Origin: Mycolicibacterium septicum DSM 44393
Lineage (GTDB): Bacteria > Actinomycetota > Actinomycetes > Mycobacteriales > Mycobacteriaceae
NCBI RefSeq assembly: GCF_000455325.1
Contig: NZ_HG322951.1
Location: 1,395,300 to 1,459,299 of the forward strand
Direction of reading: 5' to 3'
Length of the DNA: 64,000 nt
Shown: piece after piece, positions 8,027 through 17,247 of the stretch
How positions within the stretch are numbered: position 1 is the stretch's first letter
Layout: every line of letters starts with the position of its first letter
Position numbers and translations under genes: made by a program
Notes under the pieces: generated by a model
Database searches by the model: none
Told to the model about the DNA's origin: nothing
Seen by the model: the letters and a program-made list of their open reading frames with translations, nothing else

Positions 8027-9214
8027 ATGTCGCGTGACGCTAAACGCCAACTGAGCGGACTTGCCACGGTGGTGGTGATCGCCGCGATCATCACCGGCGC
8101 CATCGTGATGTTCCGCGGTGGGGTCGCACCCACCGCCTCGGTGACCGTGATCTCGCCGCGGGCGGGCCTGGTGATGAACCCCGACGCCAAGGTGAAACTG
8201 CACGGTGCGCAGGTCGGCAAGGTCGTCGCCATCGACGTGCTGCCCGACGGGCAGGCAGCCCTGAAGCTGGCGATGAACCCGGATGACCTGCAACTGATTC
8301 CGGCCAACACGGGGGTGGAGATCGCCTCGAGCACCGTGTTCGGTGCCAAGTTCGTCCAGCTCGTCCCGCCGGCGGAGCCGTCGCAGAAGTCGATGTACGC
8401 CGGACAGGTCCTCGACGCGACCCACACCACCGTCGAGATCAACACGGTCTTCGAGCAACTGGTGTCGGTGCTGGCCCAGATCCAGCCGGAAAAGCTGAAC
8501 GAGACACTCGGCGCGATGGCCCAGGCGGTCGACGGCCGCGGCGACAAGCTCGGCCAGACGATGGTCGACCTGGATGCCCTGCTGGCCAAGATCGCCCCCA
8601 GCCTGCCGACGATGAGCCATGAGATGGCCGTCGCGCCACAGGTGTTCAACGCCTACGCGGACGCCGGACCGGACTTGATGGACACCGTTCGCAGTGCGAC
8701 ACAGCTCAGCGACACGCTCGTCGATCGCCGAAATGACCTGGACGCGTTGCTCGTCAGCGCGATCGGGTTGGCCGACGTCGGCAACGACGTGGTCGCGACC
8801 AACAGTGCCGCGGTGACCGACGCGATGCGCCTGCTGGTGCCGACCACGAACCTGCTCAACCAGTACAACCCGGCGCTCAACTGCGCACTGAAGGGCTTGG
8901 AGCCCTTGGCTCTCGGCCCGCCGACGCCACTGCCGGGCGTCATGCTGCTGGACTCGTTCCTGCTGGGCACCGAACGCTACCGCTACCCGGGCAACCTGCC
9001 GAAGGTGGCCGCCGGCGGTGGTCCGCAGTGCCAGGGCCTGCCGGAGGTCGGTTTCGAGAAGCGGCCGCCGTTCATCGTCACCGACATCGACGCCAACCCC
9101 GCGCAGTACGGCAATCAGGGGATCCTGCTGAACTCCGACGCACTCAAGCAAGCGCTGTACGGCCCGCTCGACGGTCCGCCACGCAACACCACCCAGATAG
9201 GACAACCGGGATGA
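8027..9214 (+). CDS. Mce family protein MceA
   Basis: A 395-residue Mce protein. An N-terminal membrane helix (about residues 12-30) anchors it; the MlaD/MCE beta-barrel domain follows (about 38-115, with VKLHGAQVGKV), then a long helical region and a C-terminal cap with KRPPFIVTDIDANPAQYGNQG. Six such proteins A-F are thought to form a tube through the periplasm that carries lipids to YrbE. The start is supported by GAGAAGG ten bases upstream. The 3' end overlaps mceB by ATGA. Which lipid is carried cannot be told from sequence. Confidence 0.95.
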   Translation: MSRDAKRQLSGLATVVVIAAIITGAIVMFRGGVAPTASVTVISPRAGLVMNPDAKVKLHGAQVGKVVAIDVLPDGQAALKLAMNPDDLQLIPANTGVEIASSTVFGAKFVQLVPPAEPSQKSMYAGQVLDATHTTVEINTVFEQLVSVLAQIQPEKLNETLGAMAQAVDGRGDKLGQTMVDLDALLAKIAPSLPTMSHEMAVAPQVFNAYADAGPDLMDTVRSATQLSDTLVDRRNDLDALLVSAIGLADVGNDVVATNSAAVTDAMRLLVPTTNLLNQYNPALNCALKGLEPLALGPPTPLPGVMLLDSFLLGTERYRYPGNLPKVAAGGGPQCQGLPEVGFEKRPPFIVTDIDANPAQYGNQGILLNSDALKQALYGPLDGPPRNTTQIGQPG

Positions 9215-10242
9215 CGCGCAGCCGCGGGACCGCTGTCAAGTTCGGCGTGTTCGGACTGACGATGCTGCTCCTCACCGGAGCGCTGTTCGCGATCATGGGC
9301 CAATACCGCACGGGCTCCACCAACGGCTATTCGGCCGTGTTCACCGACGCGTCCAGCCTGAAGGCCGGTGACTCGGTGCGCGTCGCCGGGATCCGCATCG
9401 GCACGGTCAATGACGTTGCCCTGCAGCCCGACAACACAGTCCTGGTGCACTTCGATGCCGACCGCGAAGTCGTCATGACGACTGCCACCAAGATCGCGGT
9501 GCGCTACCTGGACCTGGTCGGCAACCGCTATCTGGAGCTTCTCGACAGCCCCGGATCGACGAAGATCCAGCCGGTGGGTTCACGGATACCGGTCGAGCGC
9601 ACCGAGCCCGCGCTGGATCTCGACCTTCTCCTCGGCGGGCTCAAACCCGTCATCCAGGGGCTCAACGCCCAGAACGTCAACGCCTTGACGAACTCGCTGA
9701 TCCAGATCCTTCAGGGCCAGAGTGGCACGGTGGAATCACTGCTGTCCCATACGACTTCGTTCACCCAGGCGCTCGCCGACAACGGACAGACCGTGCAGCA
9801 GCTGATCGACAACCTGAAGACCACCGTGGCAACGGTGGCCAAGGACGGCGACAAATTCTCGGGCGCCGTCGAGCAACTGCAACAACTCATCACCGGCTTG
9901 TCCCAAGAACGCGATCCCATCGGGGAGGCCATCAACGCCCTGGACAACGGCACCGCCTCCCTCGCCGATCTGATGACTCAGGCCAGGCCGCCCCTGTCGG
10001 GCACGGTGGATCAACTCACCCGGCTGGCACCGCTGCTCTCCAATGGGGACGACATGGCGCGCCTGGATCTGTCGTTGCAGAACGCGCCCAAGAACTACCG
10101 CAAGCTGGTCCGGCTGGGTGCTTACGGCAGCTTCATCAACCAGTACGTGTGCGGCATGAATGTCAGGGTCACCGACCTGCAGGGGCGCACCGCGTACTTC
10201 CCGTGGATCATGCAGAACACCGGACGCTGTGGGGAGCCCTGA
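9211..10242 (+). CDS. Mce family protein MceB
   Basis: A 343-residue Mce protein with an N-terminal transmembrane helix (about residues 8-28), an MCE domain (SSLKAGDSVRVAGIRIGTVNDV, about 45-120) and a helical tail with heptad-like spacing. The C-terminus holds CGMNVRV and a terminal NTGRCGEP with two cysteines. The frame is open from 9028, but ATG 9211 overlapping the mceA stop gives the proper N-terminal anchor. It is coupled to mceC by TGATG. Confidence 0.94.
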   Translation: MTRSRGTAVKFGVFGLTMLLLTGALFAIMGQYRTGSTNGYSAVFTDASSLKAGDSVRVAGIRIGTVNDVALQPDNTVLVHFDADREVVMTTATKIAVRYLDLVGNRYLELLDSPGSTKIQPVGSRIPVERTEPALDLDLLLGGLKPVIQGLNAQNVNALTNSLIQILQGQSGTVESLLSHTTSFTQALADNGQTVQQLIDNLKTTVATVAKDGDKFSGAVEQLQQLITGLSQERDPIGEAINALDNGTASLADLMTQARPPLSGTVDQLTRLAPLLSNGDDMARLDLSLQNAPKNYRKLVRLGAYGSFINQYVCGMNVRVTDLQGRTAYFPWIMQNTGRCGEP

Positions 10243-11324
10243 TGCTGAAATACCGTGGATCGCACCTCATCCGGAGCGGACTCATCGGCATCGTGCTGAT
10301 CGCGATGATCATCGCGGTCGGACTCCAGCCGCAGGCGCTGTGGTCGTGGGCCACGTCGGTCAAATACAACGCACTGTTCGCCGAGGCGGGTGGGCTCACC
10401 ACCGGTAACGACGTCAAGATCTCCGGGGTCACCAAGGGCCTGGTCACCGATGTCAGCCTGAGCCACGGCAAGGCGCTGGTGACTTTCACCCTCGACAGCA
10501 CGGTGCGTCTGGGCTCCGACACCACCGCGCACATCCGCACCGGGACGATGCTCGGTGCCCGGATGCTCACCCTGGAACCGGCCGGCGCGGGCACGATGCG
10601 CGCCTCGGACACGATCCCCATCACCAGGACGGCTTCGCCGTATTCGTTGACCAACGCCGTCGGCGACTTCACGAACAACACCGCCGGCACCGACACCGCG
10701 GCGCTCACGCAGTCCCTGGATACGTTGTCGGACACCATCGATCGGATGGCGCCACAGCTGGGGCCGACGTTCGAGGGTCTGTCCCGGCTGTCGGAAACGC
10801 TGAACAGTCGCAACGAGTCTCTGTCCAACCTGCTCAAGAGTGCCGCCGACGTGACCGGCATCCTGTCGAAGCGCAGCGAGCAGGTCAACACCCTGCTGCT
10901 GGACGCGAACGCGCTGACCGGGGTGCTCGACCAGCGCCGGTACGCGATCGTCAACCTGCTGGCCAATACCTCTGCGCTGTCCCAGCAGCTCTCCGGGCTC
11001 GTCCACGACAACGAGGAAGAGCTCGCGCCCACGCTCAAGCAGCTCAACTCGGTGACGGCGATGCTGGAGAAGAACCGCGACAACATCGCGGGCGCCCTGG
11101 CCGGTCTCGCCAAATACCAGGTCACCCAAGGCGAATCGGTGAACAACGGCTTCTACTACAACGCCTTTGTCGCGAACCTGAATCCGGCGCAGACCATCCA
11201 GCCCTTCCTCGACTACGCGTTCGGCTTCCGGCGGGGAACCAACGCCGGGCAACCGCCGGACAATGCCGGCCCGCGCGCCGAATTCCCGCTCCCCTACAAC
11301 GGCATTCCCGGAGGAAGTCGATGA
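10242..11324 (+). CDS. Mce family protein MceC
   Basis: A 360-residue Mce protein: membrane anchor (about residues 12-32), MCE domain with FAEAGGLTTGNDVKISGVTKG (about 42-115), and an extended coiled-coil-like region rich in LNSRNESLSNLLKSA-type heptads. It ends with the family's NNGFYYNAFVANLNP and DYAFGFR segments. The true start (ATG 10242) shares one base with the mceB stop; the frame is open further upstream. It overlaps mceD by ATGA. Confidence 0.94.
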   Translation: MLKYRGSHLIRSGLIGIVLIAMIIAVGLQPQALWSWATSVKYNALFAEAGGLTTGNDVKISGVTKGLVTDVSLSHGKALVTFTLDSTVRLGSDTTAHIRTGTMLGARMLTLEPAGAGTMRASDTIPITRTASPYSLTNAVGDFTNNTAGTDTAALTQSLDTLSDTIDRMAPQLGPTFEGLSRLSETLNSRNESLSNLLKSAADVTGILSKRSEQVNTLLLDANALTGVLDQRRYAIVNLLANTSALSQQLSGLVHDNEEELAPTLKQLNSVTAMLEKNRDNIAGALAGLAKYQVTQGESVNNGFYYNAFVANLNPAQTIQPFLDYAFGFRRGTNAGQPPDNAGPRAEFPLPYNGIPGGSR

Positions 11325-12778
11325 TCGCCCGCAACCGCAAGCGGATCGGCCGCATCGCGCTGGTGCTGCTCGCTGTGCTGGCCGTGGCCGGTACGGCGGT
11401 GATCGTGCGGCAGACCGTCTTCAAGCCGACCACCATCACCGCGTACTTCACCTCGGCCACCGCGATCTACCCGGGCGACGAGGTGCGAGTCGCGGGGGTC
11501 AAGGTCGGTTCCATCGAGAACATCGAGCCGGTCGGCGGACAGGCACGGATCACCCTCGCCGTCGACCACGGCGTGAAGATCCCGGCCGATGCCAAGGCGA
11601 TCCTCATGGCGCAGAACCTGGTTGCGGCCCGGTATGTCCAGCTGACCCCGGCCTATGAAGACGAGGGTCCGACGATGGCCGACGGCGCGCAGATCGGGGT
11701 CGAGCGGACTGCCGTGCCCGTCGAGTGGGATCAGGTCAAGGACCAGCTGATGCGGTTGGCGTCCGATCTGGGACCGATCAACGGGGCGTCGGCCACCTCG
11801 CTGAGCCGCTTCGTCGACAGCGCCGCCGCGGCCATGAACGGCAACGGCGAGAAGCTGCACGAGGCGATCAGCCAGTTGTCCGGTGTCGCAAAGATTCTGG
11901 GGCAGGGGAGCGGCGATGTCGTCGGCATCATCAAGAACCTGCAGGTCTTCGTGACGGCGCTGCGAGACAGCAACGCCCAGATCGTGGAGTTCCAGGGTCA
12001 TCTCGCCGATGTCACCAGCGTCGTCGACGGGAGCCGCTCCGATCTGGACGGCGCCCTGACCAACCTGGCGGACGCCGTCGGCAACGTTCGGCGATTCGTC
12101 GCAGGCAGCCGCGACCAGACCGCCGAACAGCTGGAGCGGCTGAACAACGTCACGCAGAATCTGGTGGACAACAAGACCAAGCTCGAGAACGTCCTGCACG
12201 TCGCACCCAACGCAATCGCCAACGGCTACAACATCTACAACCCCGACAGCGGCACCGCCGTCGGTGCGTTCGCGTTGGCGAACTTCTCCGACCCGTTGTC
12301 GGTGGTGTGTTCGGCGATCGGGGCGATCAAGAATGCCACCGCAGCGGAATCGTCCAAGCTGTGCGCGCAGTACCTCGGCCCGGCGCTGTCGTTGCTCAAC
12401 TTCAACCACATGCCGATGCCCTTCAACGCCTATCTGAAGAAGTCGCCCAGTCCGGAGAACCTGGTGTACACCGATCCGAACCTGGCACCGGGTGGGGCCG
12501 GTGGGCGTCCGCAGCCGTACCAAGATCTGCCCCCGGCCGTATCCGCCTACACCGGCGCCAATGACGTGCCGCCACCGGCCGGATGGGGTGCGCCTCCGGG
12601 GCCGCCCGGTGCGTACACACCCGACGGGCTGCCCGCGAACACCTCGCCCGCGGCCTATCCCGGATCGCCGATCGTCTCGGACCCGCCGGTACAAGCACCA
12701 AAGACATTGCGGGACATGCTTCTTCCAGCTGAAGCTGCGCCCGCCCCCGCACCGCCGGCCCCAGGAGGCACCCCATGA
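11321..12778 (+). CDS. Mce family protein MceD
   Basis: A 485-residue Mce protein: N-terminal membrane helix (about residues 8-28), MCE domain with YPGDEVRVAGVKVGSIENI (about 46-120), a long helical needle region, and a Pro/Ala-rich C-terminal tail (about residues 395-485) that is probably disordered in or near the cell envelope. ATGA overlaps on both sides show it belongs to the polycistron. Length and tail are typical of the D position in mycobacterial mce operons. Confidence 0.94.
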   Translation: MIARNRKRIGRIALVLLAVLAVAGTAVIVRQTVFKPTTITAYFTSATAIYPGDEVRVAGVKVGSIENIEPVGGQARITLAVDHGVKIPADAKAILMAQNLVAARYVQLTPAYEDEGPTMADGAQIGVERTAVPVEWDQVKDQLMRLASDLGPINGASATSLSRFVDSAAAAMNGNGEKLHEAISQLSGVAKILGQGSGDVVGIIKNLQVFVTALRDSNAQIVEFQGHLADVTSVVDGSRSDLDGALTNLADAVGNVRRFVAGSRDQTAEQLERLNNVTQNLVDNKTKLENVLHVAPNAIANGYNIYNPDSGTAVGAFALANFSDPLSVVCSAIGAIKNATAAESSKLCAQYLGPALSLLNFNHMPMPFNAYLKKSPSPENLVYTDPNLAPGGAGGRPQPYQDLPPAVSAYTGANDVPPPAGWGAPPGPPGAYTPDGLPANTSPAAYPGSPIVSDPPVQAPKTLRDMLLPAEAAPAPAPPAPGGTP

Positions 12779-14061
12779 TCAATCGGCGGTCGCTGACACG
12801 ACTGACTGCGGTAGCCGCCTGCTCGGTGGCGACGCTGACCGGCTGTGCGTTCCACGGGTTGAATTCGCTACCTCTGCCCGGCACAGTCGGACGTGGGGCA
12901 GACGCGACCGTCTACCACGTCGAACTCGCCAATATCGGGACACTGGAAGCCAATTCGCCCGTGATGATCAGTGACGTCATCGTGGGCAGTGTCTCGCGCA
13001 TGGTGGTCAAAGGCTGGCACGCGGACGTGGAGGTCTCGGTCAAGCCCGACGTCGTCGTTCCGGCCAATGCGGTCGCCACCGTCGGCCAGACCAGCTTGCT
13101 GGGCTCGATGCACATCGCGCTCGATCCACCGCTGGGGCAGTCTCCGTCGGGGCGGCTGTCCCCGGGCGCCACCCTCGAGCTCAACCAGACTTCGACATAT
13201 CCGTCGACCGAACAGACCCTGTCGTCGCTGTCCGTGCTCGTCAACGGCGGAGGACTGGGCAAGATCGGCGACCTGGTCACCGAATTCAACGCCGCGCTCA
13301 ACGGCCGGGAAGACAAGATCCGCGACCTCCTCACCCAGCTCGACAACATCGTCGGGATGTTCGCCAACCAGCGCGACGACATCAACGCCTCGATCACCGC
13401 ACTGAACCGGTTGGCCGGCACGCTGTCCGGACAGCAGGAGGTGATCACCACCGCGCTGCAACGGATCCCGCCGGCACTGGACATCCTGGTCAAGGAGCGC
13501 CCTCGCATCACCACGGCGTTGGAGAAGTTCGGGCGGTTCAGCGACACTGCGACCAATCTCGTCAACGCGACTCGAGACGATCTGCTCACCAACCTGCGCA
13601 ACCTCGAGCCGACGGTGAAGGCACTGGCCGACGTCGGGCCGAATCTGGGCACTGTGCTGGCATTCGCGCCGACATATCCCTACCCGCAGAACTTCATCGA
13701 CCGGGCGATCCGTGGGGACTACCTCAACCAGTTCATCACCTTCGACTTCACCGTTCCCAGGCTGAAGAGGGGATTGTTCCTGGGCACCCGGTGGGGTCAG
13801 GAGGGACTGCCCCTCACCCCAGCGCCAGGGGACCCCTTCTACGCCAACTACACGAAGGACCCACTGGGCATGCCGCTGACACCGCCACCCGCGTCCGTGG
13901 CCACGATTCCGCCGCTGGTCGACCCGGCTCCGGCAGATGGTCAGCCCGCTCCGGCGGCCCCGGTGGACCAGGCTTCGGCGCCCGCACCGGAACCGCAGCC
14001 CGAAACGCCTGCCGCAGTGGCGCCTTCTGACGCCGTCGAGCCGAACGGAGGTGGCAACTGA
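12775..14061 (+). CDS. Mce family lipoprotein MceE (LprK-type)
   Basis: A 428-residue Mce protein of the lipoprotein class. The signal peptide ends in the lipobox LTGC with the acylated cysteine at residue 24, as expected for the E subunit. The MCE domain follows (about residues 40-120, with NSPVMISDVIVGSV). The helical part contains RDDINASITALNRLAGTLSGQQ. The C-terminal 60 residues are Pro/Ala-rich and low in complexity. It shares one base with mceF (TGATG). Confidence 0.95.
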   Translation: MINRRSLTRLTAVAACSVATLTGCAFHGLNSLPLPGTVGRGADATVYHVELANIGTLEANSPVMISDVIVGSVSRMVVKGWHADVEVSVKPDVVVPANAVATVGQTSLLGSMHIALDPPLGQSPSGRLSPGATLELNQTSTYPSTEQTLSSLSVLVNGGGLGKIGDLVTEFNAALNGREDKIRDLLTQLDNIVGMFANQRDDINASITALNRLAGTLSGQQEVITTALQRIPPALDILVKERPRITTALEKFGRFSDTATNLVNATRDDLLTNLRNLEPTVKALADVGPNLGTVLAFAPTYPYPQNFIDRAIRGDYLNQFITFDFTVPRLKRGLFLGTRWGQEGLPLTPAPGDPFYANYTKDPLGMPLTPPPASVATIPPLVDPAPADGQPAPAAPVDQASAPAPEPQPETPAAVAPSDAVEPNGGGN

Positions 14062-15608
14062 TGCTCACCCGTTTTGTCCGAATCCAGCTGGCGATCTTCG
14101 CGGTGGCGTCGGTGATCGGCATCGCCCTGATGGGCATCGTGTACATGCAGGCCCCGACCCTGTTGGGTATCGGGCGGATGACCGTGACCCTGCAGCTGCC
14201 CGGAACCGGTGGGCTGTACCAGTTCTCGAACGTGACCTATCGCGGTGTGCAGATGGGCAAGGTCACCGAGGTGCGGCCCACCCGTGACGGTGCGGAAGCG
14301 ACACTGTCGCTGAATACGTCACCCAAGGTGCCGGCAGACCTGCACGCCGCGGTCCTGAGCGTGTCGGCTGTGGGCGAGCAGTACGTCGATCTGCAACCCC
14401 GCAACGACTCGGGACCGTATCTGCACGACGGGTCGGTCATCCCGGCGTCGAACACTTCGATCCCTCAGGCCGTGGGGCCGATGCTCGATCAGGTCAGTTC
14501 ACTCATGGGCAGCATCCCCAAGGACAAGATCAGCCCGCTGCTCGACGAAACCTTCAAGGCCTTCAACGGCTCTGGAACCGACATGGGCGCGCTCCTGGAC
14601 TCCTCGTCGAGACTGATCGCCGAAGCGAACGCCGCCTCCGATCAGTCCCGTGCGCTCATCGACGACGGGGCGCCGCTCCTCGATGGACAGGCTGAATCCG
14701 TCGATGCGATCCGCACGTGGGCCCGCAGCATGGCCGGAGTCACCAAGCAGGTCGCCGCCGACGACCAGCACGTGCGCACCCTGCTCAAGGACGGGTCGGG
14801 AGCCGCCGACGAAGCCTCCCGCTTGTTCAATCAAGTCAAGCCCACCCTGCCGCTGTTGCTGGCCAACCTCACCAGCCTGGGCCAGGTCGGGGTGACCTAC
14901 CACCCCTCGCTTGAGCAACTGCTGGTGCTCCTGCCGCCGTCCATCTCCGCGACACAGTCGTACGGTGCGCCGAAGAACAATCCGGTCGGTATGACGTTGG
15001 GCGACTTCACTCTTACGATGGGCGACCCGCCGGCATGCACGGTCGGGTTCCTGCCGCCGTCGTCGTGGCGGTCTCCGGAGGACACCACCGACATCGACAC
15101 CCCCGACGGGCTGTACTGCAAACTGCCGCAGGATTCGGCGATCGGTGTCCGCGGCGCCCGCAACTACCCGTGCATGGGCCAGCCGGGAAAGCGTGCTCCC
15201 ACAGTCGAGATCTGTAACAGCGACCGGCCCTACGAGCCCTTGGCGATGCGCCAGCACGCGACCGGCCCCTACCCGATCGACCCCAACCTGCTTGCTCAGG
15301 GCATCGCGCCGGACTCCCGCGTGGATCATGACAAGTTCATCCACGGCCCGATCGAGGGCACCCCACTTCCGCCGGCCGCCGTGCCGCCGGGGGAGGTCCC
15401 GCCGGTCGAGGCGCCGCCGGTCCCGGAGGCGCCGACGGTGGCGCCGAGTGCGTTCAACGCAGGCGGATCCGATGGTCCGTCGGTTGCGATTGCCACCTAC
15501 GACCCGAAGACGGGCCGGTACGCGACACCGGACGGAAAGGTGTACCGGCAAGCCGATCTCGTGCCGCACACCGGGGCCCAGACATGGGAAGACCTCTTCA
15601 CCACCTGA
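14061..15608 (+). CDS. Mce family protein MceF
   Basis: A 515-residue Mce protein closing the A-F series. It has an N-terminal membrane helix (about residues 8-30), an MCE domain (GLYQFSNVTYRGVQMGKVTEV, about 50-125), a helical stalk, a Cys-containing distal region (CTVGFLPPSSWRSPED; YPCMGQPGKRAP) and a C-terminal YDPKTGRYATPDGKVYRQADL signature frequent in MceF proteins. Strong hairpins directly after its stop suggest the core transcript ends here, separating it from the distal secreted and Mas genes. Confidence 0.94.
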   Translation: MLTRFVRIQLAIFAVASVIGIALMGIVYMQAPTLLGIGRMTVTLQLPGTGGLYQFSNVTYRGVQMGKVTEVRPTRDGAEATLSLNTSPKVPADLHAAVLSVSAVGEQYVDLQPRNDSGPYLHDGSVIPASNTSIPQAVGPMLDQVSSLMGSIPKDKISPLLDETFKAFNGSGTDMGALLDSSSRLIAEANAASDQSRALIDDGAPLLDGQAESVDAIRTWARSMAGVTKQVAADDQHVRTLLKDGSGAADEASRLFNQVKPTLPLLLANLTSLGQVGVTYHPSLEQLLVLLPPSISATQSYGAPKNNPVGMTLGDFTLTMGDPPACTVGFLPPSSWRSPEDTTDIDTPDGLYCKLPQDSAIGVRGARNYPCMGQPGKRAPTVEICNSDRPYEPLAMRQHATGPYPIDPNLLAQGIAPDSRVDHDKFIHGPIEGTPLPPAAVPPGEVPPVEAPPVPEAPTVAPSAFNAGGSDGPSVAIATYDPKTGRYATPDGKVYRQADLVPHTGAQTWEDLFTT

Positions 15609-15615
15609 GCCGAAA

Positions 15616-15685
15616 GGCCCCGCGATGGAATCCATCGCGGGGCCTCGGGCAGATCTGACCGGGCAGCTGAAAAGCCGCCCGGTCA
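15616..15685. terminator. paired hairpins between convergent genes, likely bidirectional terminator
   Basis: Two strong inverted repeats follow mceF. The first pairs 15616-15629 with 15631-15644 (a 14-base perfect match around one central base, so the real loop is a few bases larger). The second pairs TGACCGGGC (15656-15664) with GCCCGGTCA (15677-15685) and is followed on the plus strand by TTTT at 15691. The second arm includes the stop codon of the convergent secreted-protein gene, so both transcripts can use it. Confidence 0.7.
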
Positions 15686-16198
15686 AGCCGTTTTCACGAG
15701 CTTGAACGGCATCGTGATGAAGACCACCTTGCTGGTGCCGCACGACCCGCTGACGCCCGTCGTCGAATCCTCGCCCATCAATGTCGTCGACGCCGGATCG
15801 ACTGCGGTGGCGGTCTCGTTCGCCGGGAAGAAGCGGTAGACCTGCAGACCCGGGCCCGCGGTGCCGTCGCCGCACGGCTGCCAGTTGTCCACCGTCTTCT
15901 TGACGTACCAGACGCCGCTCTTCTTGTAGATCGGTGCGCTCCAACCCCAGTCGGTGTCGACCGTGCCGGTGCACTCGCTGGGGTAACTGCAGGTCGTGGA
16001 GATCGTCCAGGTGCCACGAATGCTGGCCTCGTCGTGGAAGATGTCGTTCGACTTGGCCCACTCACCGTTCGACGTGGCGACGTAGGTGCCGTTGAGACCC
16101 CAGTTACTCGGAGATGCCCCGGCGACGGGGCTGCACAAACCGCCCACTGCAGCGGCGGTGAGCACCCCTGCCCCGATGACTGCCGTCGACACCCGCAT
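15683..16198 (-). CDS. secreted protein of unknown function, Cys-containing
   Basis: A 171-residue exported protein. The frame extends to 16225 but ATG 16198 is preceded by GGAGGAG at proper distance, and begins a clean signal peptide (MRVSTAVIGAGVLTAAAVGGLCSPVAGA, cut about residue 28). The mature part is rich in Trp, Thr and Gly (WGLNGTYVATSNGEWAKSN; WGWSAPIYKKSGVWYVKK) with four cysteines that could pair as two disulfides. It looks like a small beta-rich extracellular domain. It is convergent to mceF and divergent from the next small secreted gene. No function is recognised. Confidence 0.75.
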   Translation of the reverse strand: MRVSTAVIGAGVLTAAAVGGLCSPVAGASPSNWGLNGTYVATSNGEWAKSNDIFHDEASIRGTWTISTTCSYPSECTGTVDTDWGWSAPIYKKSGVWYVKKTVDNWQPCGDGTAGPGLQVYRFFPANETATAVDPASTTLMGEDSTTGVSGSCGTSKVVFITMPFKLVKTA

Positions 16199-16304
16199 GA
16201 CCAGACTCCTCCGTACACCGGCCACGGGCGGTCGCCGTGGCAGCCTTCACTTTCCAGCTTCTTCCGCCTTTTGACGGACAACCTCCCATCTAGTGGGCAT
16301 TGCA

Positions 16305-16721
16305 ATGGCAGCCGGATTGAGCCGTGCCACAGTGTCGTGCGTGCGGATACCGGTGGCAGCCATGGCAGGGCTGCTTGTCGCGGCGGCGATGACCGCCCCA
16401 GCCCCAGCGAGGGCAGAACCTGCCGGATGCAGTGAACCCTCGTGCGTACCCGGGATCACCGGCGGCGTCGTGCTCGGCGCGCCGTGTTCGGATACGGCGT
16501 ACTACGTCTTCGGCACCACCTCGTGGGGCCGGCTGGTCTTCTGCGGGTCGCCGCGCCGTTACGAGCCGCGGTACTTCCGGTCGCCGCCGCTGAAAGGCAT
16601 TCGCGAGGAGAACACCTCATGCACAGGCTTCGAGAATTCCGTCGCGCAGGCGCCCGACGGCCTCTTCCTGAGTTGTGTGTCCAGTGACGGATCGAGCAGG
16701 TGGCTTCGTGGCGATCTCTGA
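16305..16721 (+). CDS. small secreted Cys-rich protein of unknown function
   Basis: About 138 residues with an N-terminal signal sequence (VRIPVAAMAGLLVAAAMTAPAPARA, cut before EPAGC). The mature domain is about 100 residues with six cysteines, an even number fitting three disulfides, and aromatic segments such as YYVFGTTSWGRLVFC. Start uncertain: GTG 16293, ATG 16305 and GTG 16341 are all in frame and none has a good ribosome site. Its 3' end overlaps the next secreted gene by 14 bases, so the two are probably translated together. Family unknown. Confidence 0.6.
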   Translation: MAAGLSRATVSCVRIPVAAMAGLLVAAAMTAPAPARAEPAGCSEPSCVPGITGGVVLGAPCSDTAYYVFGTTSWGRLVFCGSPRRYEPRYFRSPPLKGIREENTSCTGFENSVAQAPDGLFLSCVSSDGSSRWLRGDL

Positions 16722-17145
16722 GCGTGCGGTCGCACTGAGCGCAATGCTCGCCGCCGCCGCCGTCGGTGCGTGCCTTCCCCTGGCGATACCGGCGCACGCG
16801 GACGACGACCCGATGATGCACCGCGTGACCTACACAGTCACCGCCGAGGAACCGACGACCGTCGGCATCTACTTCCGCGAGGTCGACCCGCCCACATGGG
16901 CGGACTACAGCCACAATCCGTACGAGTTCAGCCCCAAGGACGATCTCACGCTGGAACCGGGCAAGCCCTGGATCCGCGAGGTCATGCTCGCCGATCCGAT
17001 GAAGTGGGCCATGGTCACCGTCAGCACCGGCGGGTTGGCTCCGCAGACGCCACGGACCTTGAGTTGCGAAATGGCGATCGACGGAGTCGTCGTCAATCGT
17101 GCGGCCGGAGCCAAGGGCGCGTTGTGTTCGCTGCGGAACTGGTGA
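16708..17145 (+). CDS. secreted MmpS-like / beta-sandwich protein
   Basis: A 145-residue exported protein. GTG 16708 gives a compact signal peptide (AISERAVALSAMLAAAAVGACLPLAIPAHA, then DDDP); the frame is open to 16675. The mature part (VTYTVTAEEPTTVGIYFREVDPPTW through MVTVSTGG and a paired Cys near the end) resembles the C-terminal beta-sandwich of mycobacterial MmpS-type accessory proteins, but lacks a retained membrane anchor. The resemblance is suggestive, not decisive. It overlaps the previous gene and is followed after about 100 bases by the Mas genes. Confidence 0.6.
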   Translation: MAISERAVALSAMLAAAAVGACLPLAIPAHADDDPMMHRVTYTVTAEEPTTVGIYFREVDPPTWADYSHNPYEFSPKDDLTLEPGKPWIREVMLADPMKWAMVTVSTGGLAPQTPRTLSCEMAIDGVVVNRAAGAKGALCSLRNW

Positions 17146-17247
17146 CCGCGGCGCACTGGTGACCGCTGGGTGGGACAGCGGTGCCGACGCGGTCTGCTGC
17201 CGCATTAGCGTGCGGCAGCAGTCACATCGGCCATGAGGAGGTGCACC

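Noticed and set aside
7016..9205. 729-residue minus-strand open frame opposite yrbEB and mceA
   Set aside because: It is His/Gln/Arg-rich with no domain, lies fully antisense to well-recognised genes, and is the usual result of high GC at third codon positions.
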